DNA of 64,000 bases from positions 8,980,120 to 9,044,119 of the forward strand of contig CM119271.1 in NCBI GenBank assembly GCA_051294375.1, in the 5' to 3' direction. The first letter of the stretch is position 1; every line of letters starts with the position of its first letter. The notes under the pieces are model-generated. The model had not been told where the DNA came from, made no database searches, and saw only the letters and a list, made by a program, of their open reading frames with translations. The translations under genes and the position numbers were made by a program. This DNA is from Paraspadella gotoi (Eukaryota; Chaetognatha). This document shows, one piece after another, positions 1-23,382 of the stretch.

Positions 1-3000
1 TTTTCTGCGTCCCCGGCCAGCACCACGCGAGCAAAGCCACGGGCGACCTCAGAGACGACATTCAGCTCCTCATACGCTTTTGGCACTGCATGCATTCCGA
101 GAAGAAATATTTGAAGAACGCGGGTGAGAGTCCCTGTGGAATGAGGGAAGGGGGGGGTATCACGATCCGAACTCTCACTACGGTTCCGGTTTCCCTCTTC
201 AGCCCAACGAGATTCTCCCGATTACACGGCCTACAGCTTGAATGTCCTCAAGTCTCCCTCCGAAACGGGCGGCAACGCCGGGGATTTGGAGACCAGGTCG
301 ATGGTAAGTCATTATTTGACTTTTTCGACGCGATCGAAATACCGCCAGGCACAGTCCGCACAGTCCGCACACTTCTCTCTCCTCTCTATCAGATGAGCGA
401 GAGTCATCCTCCTCCGTCCCAATCCCGCGCCTCCCACACTCAAGGCGCTTGGATCAACACCATCTCCCACGGAACCTCCATGTCCGGGATCAGCAAACGG
501 TCCGTCTCTTCGGCCCGCGGGAAAGGGGTCAGTATTTTTTTTTTTTAGCTTTTATTTCTTTTTCACTTTTTTTTTTATCAAGCAATTTCATATTCGTGCA
601 TCTATTCCTTCGCTGCTCAGGGCGGAAAGGCCGGCGACTTTTTCTACAAAGACTACGTGAAACGGCGCAACCTGATCCTGGCTTTGGTGTCCCACGAGGT
701 GGAACGCCTGATGGCGTGGCACGATCCACTCAACGCGCCCGACCAACGCATCATGGGCGAGGACATTCTGGCTAGGTTCGCGTCTAATCGCCTTCACCGT
801 TTTTCCCACATGTTCTTGAGTTTAATATAAATATTTTCCGACGATTTTCTATAGATGGCGCACCCAGGGTGACATCTCAGAACGCCTCTGGCGGGACTAC
901 GCGCGCTTAGCGTGGGATATTTCTCCGGCGCTGGCCGTGCATCTTCCTGCTCGGTTCTCCAGTTCGGCCGCGTTGCACAAAGAGGTCGGCTACTTTTGGT
1001 TAATCTCTGCCTGAATTACTTAATATCCACGGTCCTCTTTCCGACAGGTGACGCGTCTGGTTCGCGTTCACCCGGACGCCGTCTGTCACATTCCGCTCGC
1101 GCTCAAGTTCCTCGCGACGCCGTCGGTGGTGAAGGCGGACGCGCCGGAACTCGCTCACATGCTTACGTGGGCGCCGGTCTCGCCAGTTACCGCGCTCTCA
1201 TTCTTTTCGAGGTAGGGCAGGGTAGGGCTATTTGGTTTGGTGACGATTTAAAAAAAAAATCGTAGCAAATTCAGAAAGACAAACGAGAAATACAAGCAAT
1301 TTCATAGACAGTTTATTTTTTTGTTGTCTCAGACAATACCCGCCCCACCCGATCACGGGCCAATATGCCGTCCGCGTCCTTCGTCGCTATCCGCCCGATA
1401 TCTTGATCACTTACGTCCCTCAACTCGTCCAAGCCCTACGCTTCGACGACATGGGATACATGCAAGAGTTTCTCATGTGGACAGCGAAGAAGTCTTCGTT
1501 GATCGCGCATCAGGTTTTAGTTTAAAAAAAAAAAAGAAAACCATAATATTTTTATGGCATGTCAATATCATGTTTAACTATTTTTTAATATCGCAGTTAA
1601 TCTGGAACATGAAAACGAACATCTTCACGGACGAAGATGGAAAATGCGTGGATCCGGCGATCGGGGAACTCCTCGATCGCCTCGTCGACTCGATCGTCTC
1701 CTCCTTCACGCCCACTGCCAAGGTTCCCCCCCCCCGAACTTGTTAATTTGTAGAAATTGTTTTAATGTTCGTTTGTTTAGATTGTTTTATCGTTTTAGTA
1801 CCATAGTTCTAATTTACCATTTCTGTATTTTCGATTGACCCAGGAATTCTACACCCGCGAGTTCGAGTTTTTCGGCGAAGTGACGGGTATCTCTGGCAAG
1901 ATCAAACCATTTCCCAAAGGCCCTGAGCGCAAGGCCGCCTGTCTCGATTGCTTGCGCGGCATAGAGGTAAGGTCGCCCAAAAAAAAAAGGAGAGAGAAAC
2001 CAGATTCGACTCGAAGGACGATTATTTGACGACTTCGGCGCACGGTTTCGATCGGTTATGTCTGGTTTAAACCGGCCGGACTCAGAATAGATTCGTGACA
2101 CGGCGCCTCCTTTTAATGACATCGCGAGATCCTGTTTTTTCTTTGGGTTTTTTTTATTTTGGTCGCACCGAGGATCGAGGGAAGTTAATTGGCTTATACA
2201 TAGTCAATGAAGGGGAAAAAAAAACCTCTGTGACCTTTCGAATAATTTTGTTGACTCTCCCACTTTTTTTTCTATTTTTTTTTTCTTCCATTTCTTTTTA
2301 GTATAATAATTATATTTCTGTGAGTACAATCCCGTTTCCTCAAGGTACTTCCTGGCGTGTACCTCCCCTCCAACCCCGAGGCCATCGTGGTCAACATCGA
2401 CAAGAGCTCCGGCATCCCGTTGCAATCCGCCGCCAAGGCACCGTTTCTGGCAAAATTTAAAGTCAAAAAGTGCAGCGTGGACGAGTTGGAGGAGATCGGG
2501 TTAATCGGCCAGCCAATCGAGGTGGGGTGGGGGTTGGGGGCGTGGCCTAAAAAGACAAAAAACTTGTTTCTTATTTCTTTTTCGCTCTTATCAGACTTTT
2601 GTTAGTTTTTTATTTCGTCTTTATTCTTCGCATCGTCTTACCGATATTTCCCTTCCAGGAGACCGACGAAGATCCGTCCCAAGTCTGGCAAGCGGCCATC
2701 TTCAAGGTGGGGGACGACGTGCGGCAGGACATGTTGGCGCTCCAAGTCATCTCCCTTTGCCAGAACATATTTCAATCCGTCGGTCTCAACCTTTACCTCT
2801 TTCCCTACCGGGTGGTCGCCACGGCCCCGGGGTGAGTTGGAAGACTGAACCAGCATATAAATTTCAAATTTAAGACCGAACAGAGTTCGTTGGAAAACTC
2901 AACGAGCAAATTAAGGTGAAATTGAGGTTTTTTTTCTTTTTGAAAAGTCTCTGATCAAGTTAATTATCGAGCTTTGACTAGAATTAATTAACGACGTTCG

Positions 3001-3769
3001 TGAATATCGTCGTCCAGATGCGGTGTGATCGAATGCATCCCCAACTGCAAGTCGCGCGACCAGCTGGGTCGACAGACCGACGTCGGCCTCAAGACTTATT
3101 TCGAGAAACTCTTCGGCGACGAGACGAGTTTAAAGTTTCAAAACGCGAGGAAGAACTTTGTCATCTCCATGGCCGCCTATAGCGTTGTGAGGTAGACTTG
3201 AGAGAGTGCGTATGTGTGTTTATACTTGAAAATCGTTTTTCAAAATTGATAATCACTTATCAACTTATAGTTTTGACCGCCAATTATTATACTTTCCTTC
3301 CCGCAGCTATCTACTTCAAATAAAGGATCGCCACAACGGCAACATCATGATCAGCGACCAGGGCCACATCATCCACATCGACTTCGGCTTCATGTTCGAG
3401 TCGTCTCCCGGCGGCAACATCGGCTTCGAGCCTGACATCCGCCTCTCGCGCGAGATGGTCGACATCATGGGCGGCTCCGAGGAGGCCCCCTCCTACAAGT
3501 GGTTCCTCGAGCTCTGCATCCAGGGCTACTTGGCCTTGCGTCCTTATCACGACGCCATGGTCACCCTCGTCTCCCTCATGCTCGACACCAAACTGCCCTG
3601 TTTTCTCGGGCAGACGTTGAAGCTGTTGAAGGACCGGTTCAAGCCCGACCTCTCGGAACGGGCCGCCGCCGAGCACATGAAGACGATCGTCCGGGGATCC
3701 TATATTTCGTGGCGGACGAAGGCCTACGACCAAATACAGTTCATGCAGAACGAGATTCCGTATTTCTGA
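1..3769 (+). CDS. PI4KA: Phosphatidylinositol 4-kinase III alpha, 3' part (5' end outside window)
   Basis: This is the C-terminal 740 residues of the kinase that makes PI4P at the plasma membrane. Exons, all joined in frame by GT-AG introns, are 3-123, 203-303, 393-527, 621-775, 855-984, 1048-1211, 1333-1513, 1597-1722, 1844-1966, 2345-2521, 2659-2831, 3018-3191 and 3307-3769 (stop TGA). Reading starts in phase with codon 3-5. The upstream exons match the helical (PIK) region. The kinase N-lobe carries [14 protein letters not shown], followed by [19 protein letters not shown]. The last exon holds the catalytic loop DRHNGN and the Mg-binding [14 protein letters not shown]. The protein ends a few residues after the kinase domain, as in the animal enzyme. 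The complete catalytic motifs argue that it is active. Identification rests on remembered family sequence and is strong. Confidence 0.96.
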
Positions 3770-3980
3770 ACTCCGAGAGGAGATACTGTGCGAACTTTTT
3801 TCATATCTCGATTCGAGCGCGTGGACGTTTGTTTTCGTTAGTTATTATTATTCGCTTCTTTTTTTTTTTTAAACCTCACTACTGATACTCGACTTATTAA
3901 TTCCATTAAGTTTTACATCGAACGTAACGAATCACGTGTGCTATTTAATTGATACGAGAGGTCTTCCCCCCTTTCAGCTT

Positions 3981-3986
3981 AATAAA
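3981..3986 (+). promoter_or_regulatory. Polyadenylation signal of PI4KA
   Basis: AATAAA lies 212 bases after the PI4KA stop, in AT-rich sequence, before the next gene on the same strand. The cleavage site itself cannot be seen. Confidence 0.6.
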
Positions 3987-4047
3987 TCGGGTGATGAGTC
4001 GTGCCGAATCTCTTAAACCTCTCGTCATCAATTAGGGGGAAACTTCA

Positions 4048-4051
<4 letters not shown>

Positions 4052-4111
<60 letters not shown>

Positions 4112-4162
4112 ACAAACAGGTTTTGGCGGCCTTCGACGAGGACGACCAATCTACCATCGAGA

Positions 4163-4241
<79 letters not shown>
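4052..4241 (+). repeat. TC dinucleotide microsatellites (two blocks)
   Basis: There are uninterrupted TC runs at about 4052-4107 and 4165-4241. Both are CT-rich on the + strand. They lie downstream of the PI4KA polyadenylation signal and upstream of ACAD10. Confidence 0.95.
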
Positions 4242-4243
<2 letters not shown>

Positions 4244-4628
4244 GCTTTCATGATCGATCTCTCTCTTGACTCGATCAGGCCGGTCGCTCTGACGCGCGAA
4301 AGGTAAATTTAGAAAGTCGAGCCTGCCTTCGTCTTCGCGAGAAAGAAGGGGGGGGGATGGTTGGAGTCGCGGGGGGGGGAACTCTCGTCGTCTTTTATTA
4401 TTCGTCTCTCGTTCCTGTTTTAGTGAACCGATAAAGTATTCTTACATTAAATATATTACATTATTAAAAAAGATATTATACTTACGATCATTCAACGGAG
4501 ACTGTAGTTTGAAATTGTGATCGTTGAGAGATTACTTAGACTGATAATTTTCTCCAGTTATGTCTAAAATGCTAGTCAATTTTTTTTTTTAAATCTCATC
4601 TACTAGAATTAAGGAAGCTTCCCCCAGC

Positions 4629-15911
<11,283 letters not shown>

Positions 15912-17422
15912 ATTCGGGCTCACAATTTTTTTCAATATACATGTATCTGCCTTAATCTTTTTGGTTACATAGAATTTGTTTGTTATCGAAGGTTGTGGAT
16001 TCAATTTTTGATTTATTAATGAATTGTTGTTTATTTTTATAAATTATATGATGCATTGAAGGAATTTTTACCGAAAACATCCTTTTATAGAAAGGTTTTT
16101 TTTTCGAATATTTTCTCTTGCCGATTTTCTAGGGCGTTGATCCTCTTTTTTTTTTTCGGGCAAAAGCGGAATGTAAAACCTTCTAAAAATCCCGGATACG
16201 AAAAAAAAGTGAAAAAGTTAAACATACTTCGATATTCGTGGTCGACAAAGTAAAAACGAACGCTTAACGCCAACCTGCCACCTGTCATGCATTCGTCATG
16301 GCGTCACCGAGAAACGACACCTGCTTTCAGCGACCTTAACCGCGGTTACCTCCCACCTGTCATTAATATTTCATACCAGCTCTCGAAATGTATACCAACT
16401 GAAAAAAAAAAAAACGGTTCCATTTTCGACTTCACGCTGATCGTCCAACCTTGGGATGTTTTTTTTTTTTTCATTCTCTTTCAGTATCACGAGACTTTTG
16501 GATGGAAAGATTCGAAGAAACCGGACCAATCTAATTCTGGGCACGACTTTTCTCTTTTTTCCAATGCCTTAATTTGTAATTAGCGATTATGCCCAGAAGA
16601 TATTCTCTCCCCGCCACGCGATTAACAAACGGGTTTTTCTCACTTCTTTTTTTTTATTTTCTTCTTTCTTTCTTTCTTTCTCTCGTTATATTATAACGAG
16701 TGCGTTCTCTACTCTTTTCGTCTTCTTCGTCGTCGTCGTTATTTTTGGGTAGGAACGAGTTTTCCTCGTCGAACGAAAGACGAGCTTTTTTTTTTAATTG
16801 TCCTGTTTATCTTCGGTGTTTATCTCGGGATCAGCGATGCGTGCTCTCTCTCCTTCTAGCCTGGAAGGATAAGAGAATAATTTGTATTTGCTCGAGTTAT
16901 TACATTGATGCCTGCGACGATCTCATCTTTAAATCGCTGTGAGTTAAAACTTAAATGTCGTCGTCGTTTTCGTTTGTCACACGGCAATCCGAGAATGAAG
17001 AGCCTTTGCCCTTCCCCCGCAGAATTGATCGTTGACAAATAAATTGACAACTCCGACTCATTTATAAATTTATAATCTGAATGTTTTTGAGCTCTTTCTT
17101 TATTCGATGCGGATTTGAGAGAGAGAGAGAGCGAGCGAGCGAGCGCCAATCCTTTTTTGTTGTTGGTTAGTCGAATCTCTCTCGTCACGCTTCGCTTTTG
17201 AAAATAGAGAGAATAAGGAGAAAAAAAGCAGTTTCGCTCCCGTAACTTTCTTTTCACGCGTGAAAGGTTTTTTTTTTCTTCTCATGATTATTAAGCGAAA
17301 CCGCTCGGGTCTTTCATAACCAGTTTTTTTTTTTTTTTTTTTTTTTTTCAAATTAAGAAAAAAATGACGGTAATTGAAATCCGCCTCGCGGATTTCGCCT
17401 TTCGATAACCGGTATATAAATA

Positions 17423-17613
17423 NNNNNNNNNNNNNNNNNNNNNNNNNNNNNNNNNNNNNNNNNNNNNNNNNNNNNNNNNNNNNNNNNNNNNNNNNNNNNN
17501 NNNNNNNNNNNNNNNNNNNNNNNNNNNNNNNNNNNNNNNNNNNNNNNNNNNNNNNNNNNNNNNNNNNNNNNNNNNNNNNNNNNNNNNNNNNNNNNNNNNN
17601 NNNNNNNNNNNNN
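17423..17613. other. Assembly gap (191 N) inside a TC microsatellite
   Basis: The gap is 191 N. Its right edge runs directly into a TC tract (17614-17638), so an unresolved microsatellite probably caused it. Confidence 0.98.
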
Positions 17614-18347
17614 TCTCTCTCTCTCTCTCTCTCTCTCTGCAAAGCCCCTCGTTTTACAGACTTTTTTTATTTTCCTCTGTTTCGACTCCCCGGCGGGGGG
17701 TGGGTGAGGAGTTTTCCGTACCAAGTGAGAGAAAAGGTGAGGCTTTTTTTTTTGTTCCTTGTTTCGATCGGTGACTTCGCTTCGCTTTTTGGAACCCGAA
17801 TGACTCACCCGATTCTATCGCACGATTTCTTTTTTTTTTTTTTTTTTTCGAATTTATTTAAAATCAAACATCACATTGAAACGCGCGAAGCGACGGAATC
17901 TTTCAGAATTAGAATTCCCGGTGAGTTATACGCGCCGACTCTTTTATTTCTTCGACGCTTCGTGTCCGTGACAACTATTATTTAAAAAAAAGCCTTATCT
18001 GATTTTGGGTGGTGGTAATTGAAGGGAGGTGCGGAGGTGGCGATTTCGCAGATCGATTCTTTTTTCTTTCTTTTTTTCTTTTCTTCTTTCTTCTCTCAAA
18101 TTCGCCCCCCTTTTTTTCGTTAATCTTCCTACGTACCCCGGAGGGGGGGGAAGAGTTTGGATCGGGGATGAATCTTGAATTGAATCGACTTTTTTGTTTC
18201 GTCAATACTCCTCGCCTCCACCACCTCTACCAACCTACCCACCCACTTCCACACTCGGCTCTGTCGCCGCCGCGGCCTCCACCGATATAAATCCTCTTCC
18301 TTCTCCGCCTACCCAGGCCTCTTTTAAATCTCTCTCTTTCCTCTCTC

Positions 18348-18350
<3 letters not shown>

Positions 18351-18424
<74 letters not shown>
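18351..18424 (+). repeat. TC microsatellite
   Basis: A TC run of about 70 bases with one TCC interruption in the spacer upstream of the deoxyribosyltransferase-like gene. It sits in a generally C/T-rich stretch of 18060-18560. Confidence 0.9.
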
Positions 18425-18425
<1 letters not shown>

Positions 18426-19073
18426 ATCCTCTTGAATCGCCATCTCTTTCGCCTCCTTGTCTCCTTAGCCCTTTTTTTCCTTTATCAGTTTTTTTTTTTC
18501 GTCTTTGGTTTTGTCCAAATTTTGTCTTGCCCACCTCCTCCCCCCCCTTTGAATTTTTTTGGTATGTTAACTGAGTCTGTGGTAGAGAAATTTCTGTGCA
18601 TTAAATTTTGACTCTCTCTCTCCCCGAAAAAAACATAACCTTCACGATCCGGGTTTTTTCAAGGCGCTCATTCTTCTGGGGATTTTTTTCCCCCTCGAAT
18701 GGTTGGCCGTTTCTTTTTACTCATTTTTTTTTCTCTCTCTCTACAGCACATTCTGTGTACATCTGCCGCTTTTTTTTATATTTCTGTTTTTCGGCCTTAA
18801 TCCACAAACGCCCACTACTCCAATTACCACCGAAACCTCCACCAAAACGTTTCTCCGCCGCGCTTAACCTTCTTTCTCTCCACCGCCACCGCCACTACCT
18901 TCACCCTCGCCGAAACCGACACCGCCTCCACCCTTTTCCTCGTCCTCTTCCTCATCTTCCTCCTCTTCCTCTTTCTCCTCCCTCACATCTATAACCTCAG
19001 TCGCGGGGAACAGGCTAGTCGTCTTTTGAGTCGAAATCTTCTCCAACGGGAAAATTCAGAGGTGTGGCTTCTT

Positions 19074-19076
<3 letters not shown>

Positions 19077-19114
<38 letters not shown>
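19077..19114 (+). repeat. TC microsatellite
   Basis: A TC run of about 38 bases, roughly 720 bases upstream of the next start codon. Confidence 0.9.
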
Positions 19115-19120
<6 letters not shown>

Positions 19121-19836
19121 CCTGTGTTTTTTTCTTCACGTTCTCACTCGGTGTTTTTTCCTCAAAACTTTCTTCTAGAAATAAACAGATAAAATAGGAT
19201 TCACAGTTCTTTAGCTCTCGATCTCTTCATCGCCGAGTAAAAAAAGAAACATTCTCATTCTCAGGTGCGATTTTATGCCGCACCAATTTATTTTTTTTTA
19301 TTGATGTACGTATTTTAAATTTTGAAGCCGTGCGATACGTACAATTAGTTGAAATTCTCAATTTTTTTTCTCTTTGAGTCAACATTTGGCAGCCGTTCTG
19401 GTTCATCTTCGATTCACCAACTTTGTTGCTTCTCCAACCGTAAGCTGATGTGATACAACAAAGAGTGGCTTCTTCGTCTTCGTTCGTGTTAATACTTTTT
19501 GCTCTTTTTCCCCCCCCTTTTTAAAATTTGCATTGCTCCATTTATTTTTTGACTCAGATTTCATTTAAGGTCTTAATTTTTTTTCACAGATTCAAATATC
19601 TGCATTAATAAATGTGTTATCGCTTTTACGACATGAGAGAAAAAATGAAACTAACGAGTAGTTTTAATTTTTAAAAACAGTCAAACAATTTGTGAAACTA
19701 AATGCCAAGTAGAAAATTATTTCTATTTCGGACATGAACCCTGTACAACTGTCCGACTGACGATATTTTTCTTTGCTCAGAAGAAAATACAACCCGGAGA
19801 GAATCCTTAAAAAAAAAAGTGCGCCAGGTGCTCATA

Positions 19837-22800
19837 ATGCAGACTGCGATGTTTCTTACTATGGGACCTCATTTTCACGCCGGCAACCCGCAAAACTCCG
19901 CCTCCTCTTCTTCGAACGCCGTTCCCTCCGTCTCAGCTCCTCTCGTCTCCTCGCCGGGGTCGCGCCGCTTTTCGCCGCTCACGACCCGCGCGAAAAACGA
20001 TGAGCCGCCGCGACGGGCGTCGTCGCATCCGCTGGTCCACTCCCCGACGTCCCGCGCGCGCCTAGGCGTCATCGAACTCGCCGTCACCAATAACAACAAC
20101 AACGACCACAAGGTCGAAGACGCAAATTTCAACGCCTTCCCCCCTCAGGCCTCTCCCTACGTGCCCCGATCCGGCTCGGCTGGTCGCGAGCCGCAAACGC
20201 CAATGTCCGAGACGTCGCCCGACTCGCCCGCCTCTATCCCCATCCCAGACTCTGCCCAACCTTTCTTAGAGACGCTGCAGCAACTCAGCTCCTTTCGTAT
20301 TGCGCCCCCTCCACCCGCCCCTTCTTCCTTTTCCCCTCCTTACTCGGCCGAAAACTGCTTCGTGCAATGCTTGGAGAGGGACGGTAAGAACGTTCATTAT
20401 CTCCTCTCGCCGACTGTCTGCGACTTCTGGAGAGCGTTCCAGCGACACCAGGAGGGCGGTCGGCTGCCCGACGATCGAATCCGATCCGCCCTACTGGAAA
20501 TCGGAGTGTTCCCAGCCAAGGCGCAGATCCAAGAGATGCTGTACGTGGCGGGCAAGCGGTCGCAGCAGCACGAACGCTCTTATCTCACCTTCGGCGAGTT
20601 TTGCTTCTTCATGAACGACCTAAAAGAAAAGTACGAGCGACGCCCGCTGCCGCCGACTCTCTGCTCCAAGCAGCCAAAGGGCTTGGCCATCGTGCGCCAA
20701 TACCACAAGTTCTCCTCGCTCGTCTCCAACTTTCAAGTTTTCCTAGGTGGCGCCTGCAACCCGACGTCCTGGCGCAAGGACGTCGCCATCCCCATTCTCT
20801 CCTCCAATTCCATCTCCTTTTACAATCCGCAGAGGCCCGACTGGGACCCGCAAATGATAGAGATCGAGGACCAGGCCAAACAGGTGCGTGGAGGTGCAGG
20901 GGAAAAGTTGGGTTTGTATATTTTTGTTTTGAGGTATCTGGTGACAATTTGTAATAGTTAATTAATATCTCATATAAGTTTCACTTTGAAATTCTCATTT
21001 TGTTTTTTTGTAGAAAGTGATTGACCTCGTAAATACCGTTGTTATAGACTTAGAATCTGAGCCTTTTATTGTTATCGTTTATAGTTTGCGTGTTGTCGTT
21101 CGTTCACCCCGTTTTATTTTTTAAAGAGTGGTTGAATAAAACGAAAGTATAATCATGATTAAATGATCTAATTATAAAGAAAGAGAAAAGTAATTTTTCA
21201 ATAAATTTTTAAAAAGACGCTTTTCGTGGGGCGCAGGTGGCGGACGTTCTGTTTTTCGTGGTGGATAACAAAACCCGGTCGACCTCGTCGATGGTTGAGG
21301 CGGCCTATCTGACGGGATGTGACCGTTCCGTCTTTCTCGTCGTCAAGTCCTACGAGGGTCCTGGCGTTGAGTTGCAGGTACATCATTAAATGGTCTTTTC
21401 ACAAATCTAAACAAATGGACAAGATAATGCAGAAAAATTTTATCTTCAACTTTTAAAATCAAGGGTAAAGATATGTTTTGACACATGGGCTTGATAAATG
21501 CTCCTCAAAAAAAAGTAGGGTATACCTAAATTGTAGTTTTGTCATTAATCAAAACATTTCAAGTTTTCTTTGAGCAGGTGCCCAATAAAACTTGACCTTT
21601 TCAATTTATCTCGGCCTGCTTTTCTATAAAGAAGTGCAGTTTAGCCGTTTTTCTCAGATGTATTTTTGTCACAGCTGGAGCCCAGGCGCAGTGTGACACT
21701 TGCTCAATGCCCATCTGTCTTGTCAACCACTATTAAGCAAACTAAACATTTGCAAGTATTTAGTCGACTTGACAAGGGATTCTTAATCAAACTTTATCTT
21801 CAACGTCATCCAGGGCGAATTGATGAGCCAGTCCGAATACGAGGATCTGACCAAGGCCCAACTCTACTTGACCGACATCGTGGAGAGACACGGGCTGCCC
21901 GTTTTCGACGACATCGGCACGGCGGTCAATTGCGCCGTCAAGATGCTCCGAACCAAGGACATGCGAGTGCAGGACCTGACGAGGGACGACGGCGCCGAGC
22001 CCGTCAAATACGGCCACATCAAGCTCGGCGACCGGTTCTTCGGTGCCGGCCAAGTCTTCCAGTCCTACGACCCGCATCGCAGCGGCTCCATCGCCGCCAA
22101 AGACGTTTGCGTCGCCTTCAAATCGATCACCAAAGAGGAGCTCAACGACGCCGCGCTGGTCAAACTCAAACCGGCGCCGTCCAAACGGCGCCAGGGGCCA
22201 GTTTTCAACTTTGACGAGTTCTGCTGCGCGCTGATCAACTTCAAAAACCGGTCGCCGCCGCCGCCGGCCTCGTGGCACGTCCCACCGTCGACGGGCCCGG
22301 CGATATCGGCGTCGGCGCCGACCTCGCCGGCGGACAGAACGCTCGGGGAGCAAAAGGGTCGATGGTGGCGATTCCGGAGGTTCCTTCTCTGTAAGGTATC
22401 CTCTTGGTTCGTGGCCTCCTCGGCAACGGCGTCGGGCCCTTCACCCTCGTCCGCCCATCCCGCCTCCACTCCGTCCTCGTCAACGCCCTCTTCCCCCGCG
22501 GCACGCCCGTCCCGCCGAAGCGACCGCTCCTCCCCTTCCTCCCCTTCCTCAGTCTCCCTTCCCCCTCCGTCTCTCTCCCCGCCCTCGGCCCTCTCCATCC
22601 CGACGGCCCTGGACTCGGGACTCGTCCTTTCCCAACCTCAACAAACGATGACCCACTCCGTCACTTTGCCCGGCTCCTTCGCGTCCTCCACCTCGTCGGG
22701 CATTTCTTCCGGCCAGTCGCCCTCCTTCTCCTCTTCCCTCTCCTCCGCCCACCTGCCTCGCAGCGGGAGCAGCCTCTCCTCCGCCGCTTCGTCGCAGCCT

Positions 22801-23382
22801 CCGCCTCCGCACCAACGCTCGCAGCCGGCGTTGTCGTCGACACCACCGACGACGACGCCGCAGCCGCCGCCGCACCCTTACTCGTCGTCCTCGCGCAGGT
22901 ACGACGTGTTCCTCGGCGGCTCCATTCGCGACTCCAGCTGGCGCGAAAACATCGCCATTCCCGAGTTGAAGAAAAAGGGCATCTCATACTATCACCCGAA
23001 GAAGAGTTGGTGCGGCGAGGCCGAGGACGGTTGCGACGCCGTCATCAGCGGTCGCTATCTGCCGATGGAAGCCACCTACCGGGAAAACTGCGCCCTCCTG
23101 CTCTACGTGATCGACTCGACCTCCCGCGGGTTGGCCTCCATGCTCGAGGCGGCCTTCTACATCGGACAGGGCTGCCGAATGGTGCTCTGCATCCGCGAGA
23201 TTCCGCAGGGCGCCGTCATTCTGCAAGACAAACTCAGCGCCAACGCCATCCGCGACTACAACCGGAGCCGCAAGTACCTCTCGGACATCGCCACCCGGGA
23301 GGCGGTGCCCGTGTTCGACGACATCAGCGAGGCAGTCGTCGCCGCCATCGAGATTCTGGAAAAGCACAAGGCGTCCGCGTAG
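19837..23382 (+). CDS. Protein with two EF-hand-like + nucleoside 2-deoxyribosyltransferase-like modules
   Basis: Three exons (19837-20883, 21237-21377, 21814-23382) give 918 aa. Start is the first ATG of the open frame; an earlier 5' exon is possible. Order: disordered Ser/Pro/Asn-rich N-terminus; EF-hand-like helical segment (about 190-268, ending FGEFCFFMNDL); transferase-like domain 1 (about 300-445: VFLGGACNPTSWRKD, then D359 and SMVEAAY with E370, then LPVFDDIG); second EF-hand-like segment (about 465-545, loop DPHRSGSIAAKD, then FDEFCCAL); a long Ser/Pro linker (about 550-755); and transferase-like domain 2 (about 759-915: VFLGGSIRDSSWREN, SMLEAAF with E841, VPVFDDIS). The Gly-Gly loop and the Glu in an (S)M-x-E-A-A motif match the nucleotide loop and nucleophile of the deoxyribosyltransferase fold. 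The repeated order implies internal duplication. The EF loops are degenerate. Substrate and role are unknown. I know of no characterised animal member. Confidence 0.8.

Larger units (their letters stand above)
3770..4628 (+). other. PI4KA 3' UTR and spacer with two TC microsatellites
   Basis: No coding exon is visible. A canonical AATAAA at 3981-3986 follows the stop by about 210 bases and is the likely PI4KA polyadenylation signal. Two long TC tracts follow (about 4052-4107 and 4165-4241), separated by 57 bases of unique sequence. The rest is AT-rich. The open frames across the TC tracts encode only Ser-Leu or Arg-Glu repeats and are not genes. Confidence 0.7.
15912..19836. other. 3.9-kb gene-poor spacer, TC-rich, with an assembly gap
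   Basis: This lies between ACAD10 and the deoxyribosyltransferase-like gene. I see no exon with family resemblance on either strand. It holds a 191-N gap (17423-17613) continuing into a TC run, further TC runs at about 18351-18424 and 19077-19114, many poly-T tracts, and a small non-repetitive block at 16260-16400 with CACCTG E-boxes. It probably contains the ACAD10 3' UTR and the upstream region, perhaps with untranslated first exons, of the next gene. A gene hidden in the gap cannot be excluded. Confidence 0.6.

Noticed and set aside
4001-4306. Open frames across TC tracts (Ser-Leu and Arg-Glu repeats), also near 10441-10852 and 18194-18574
   Set aside because: They are translations of dinucleotide repeats and have no complex sequence, splice context or family match.
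21787-22353. Long minus-strand and alternate-frame open frames over 20300-23411
   Set aside because: They are shadows of the GC-rich deoxyribosyltransferase-like gene. Only the frame reported carries the two domain repeats.
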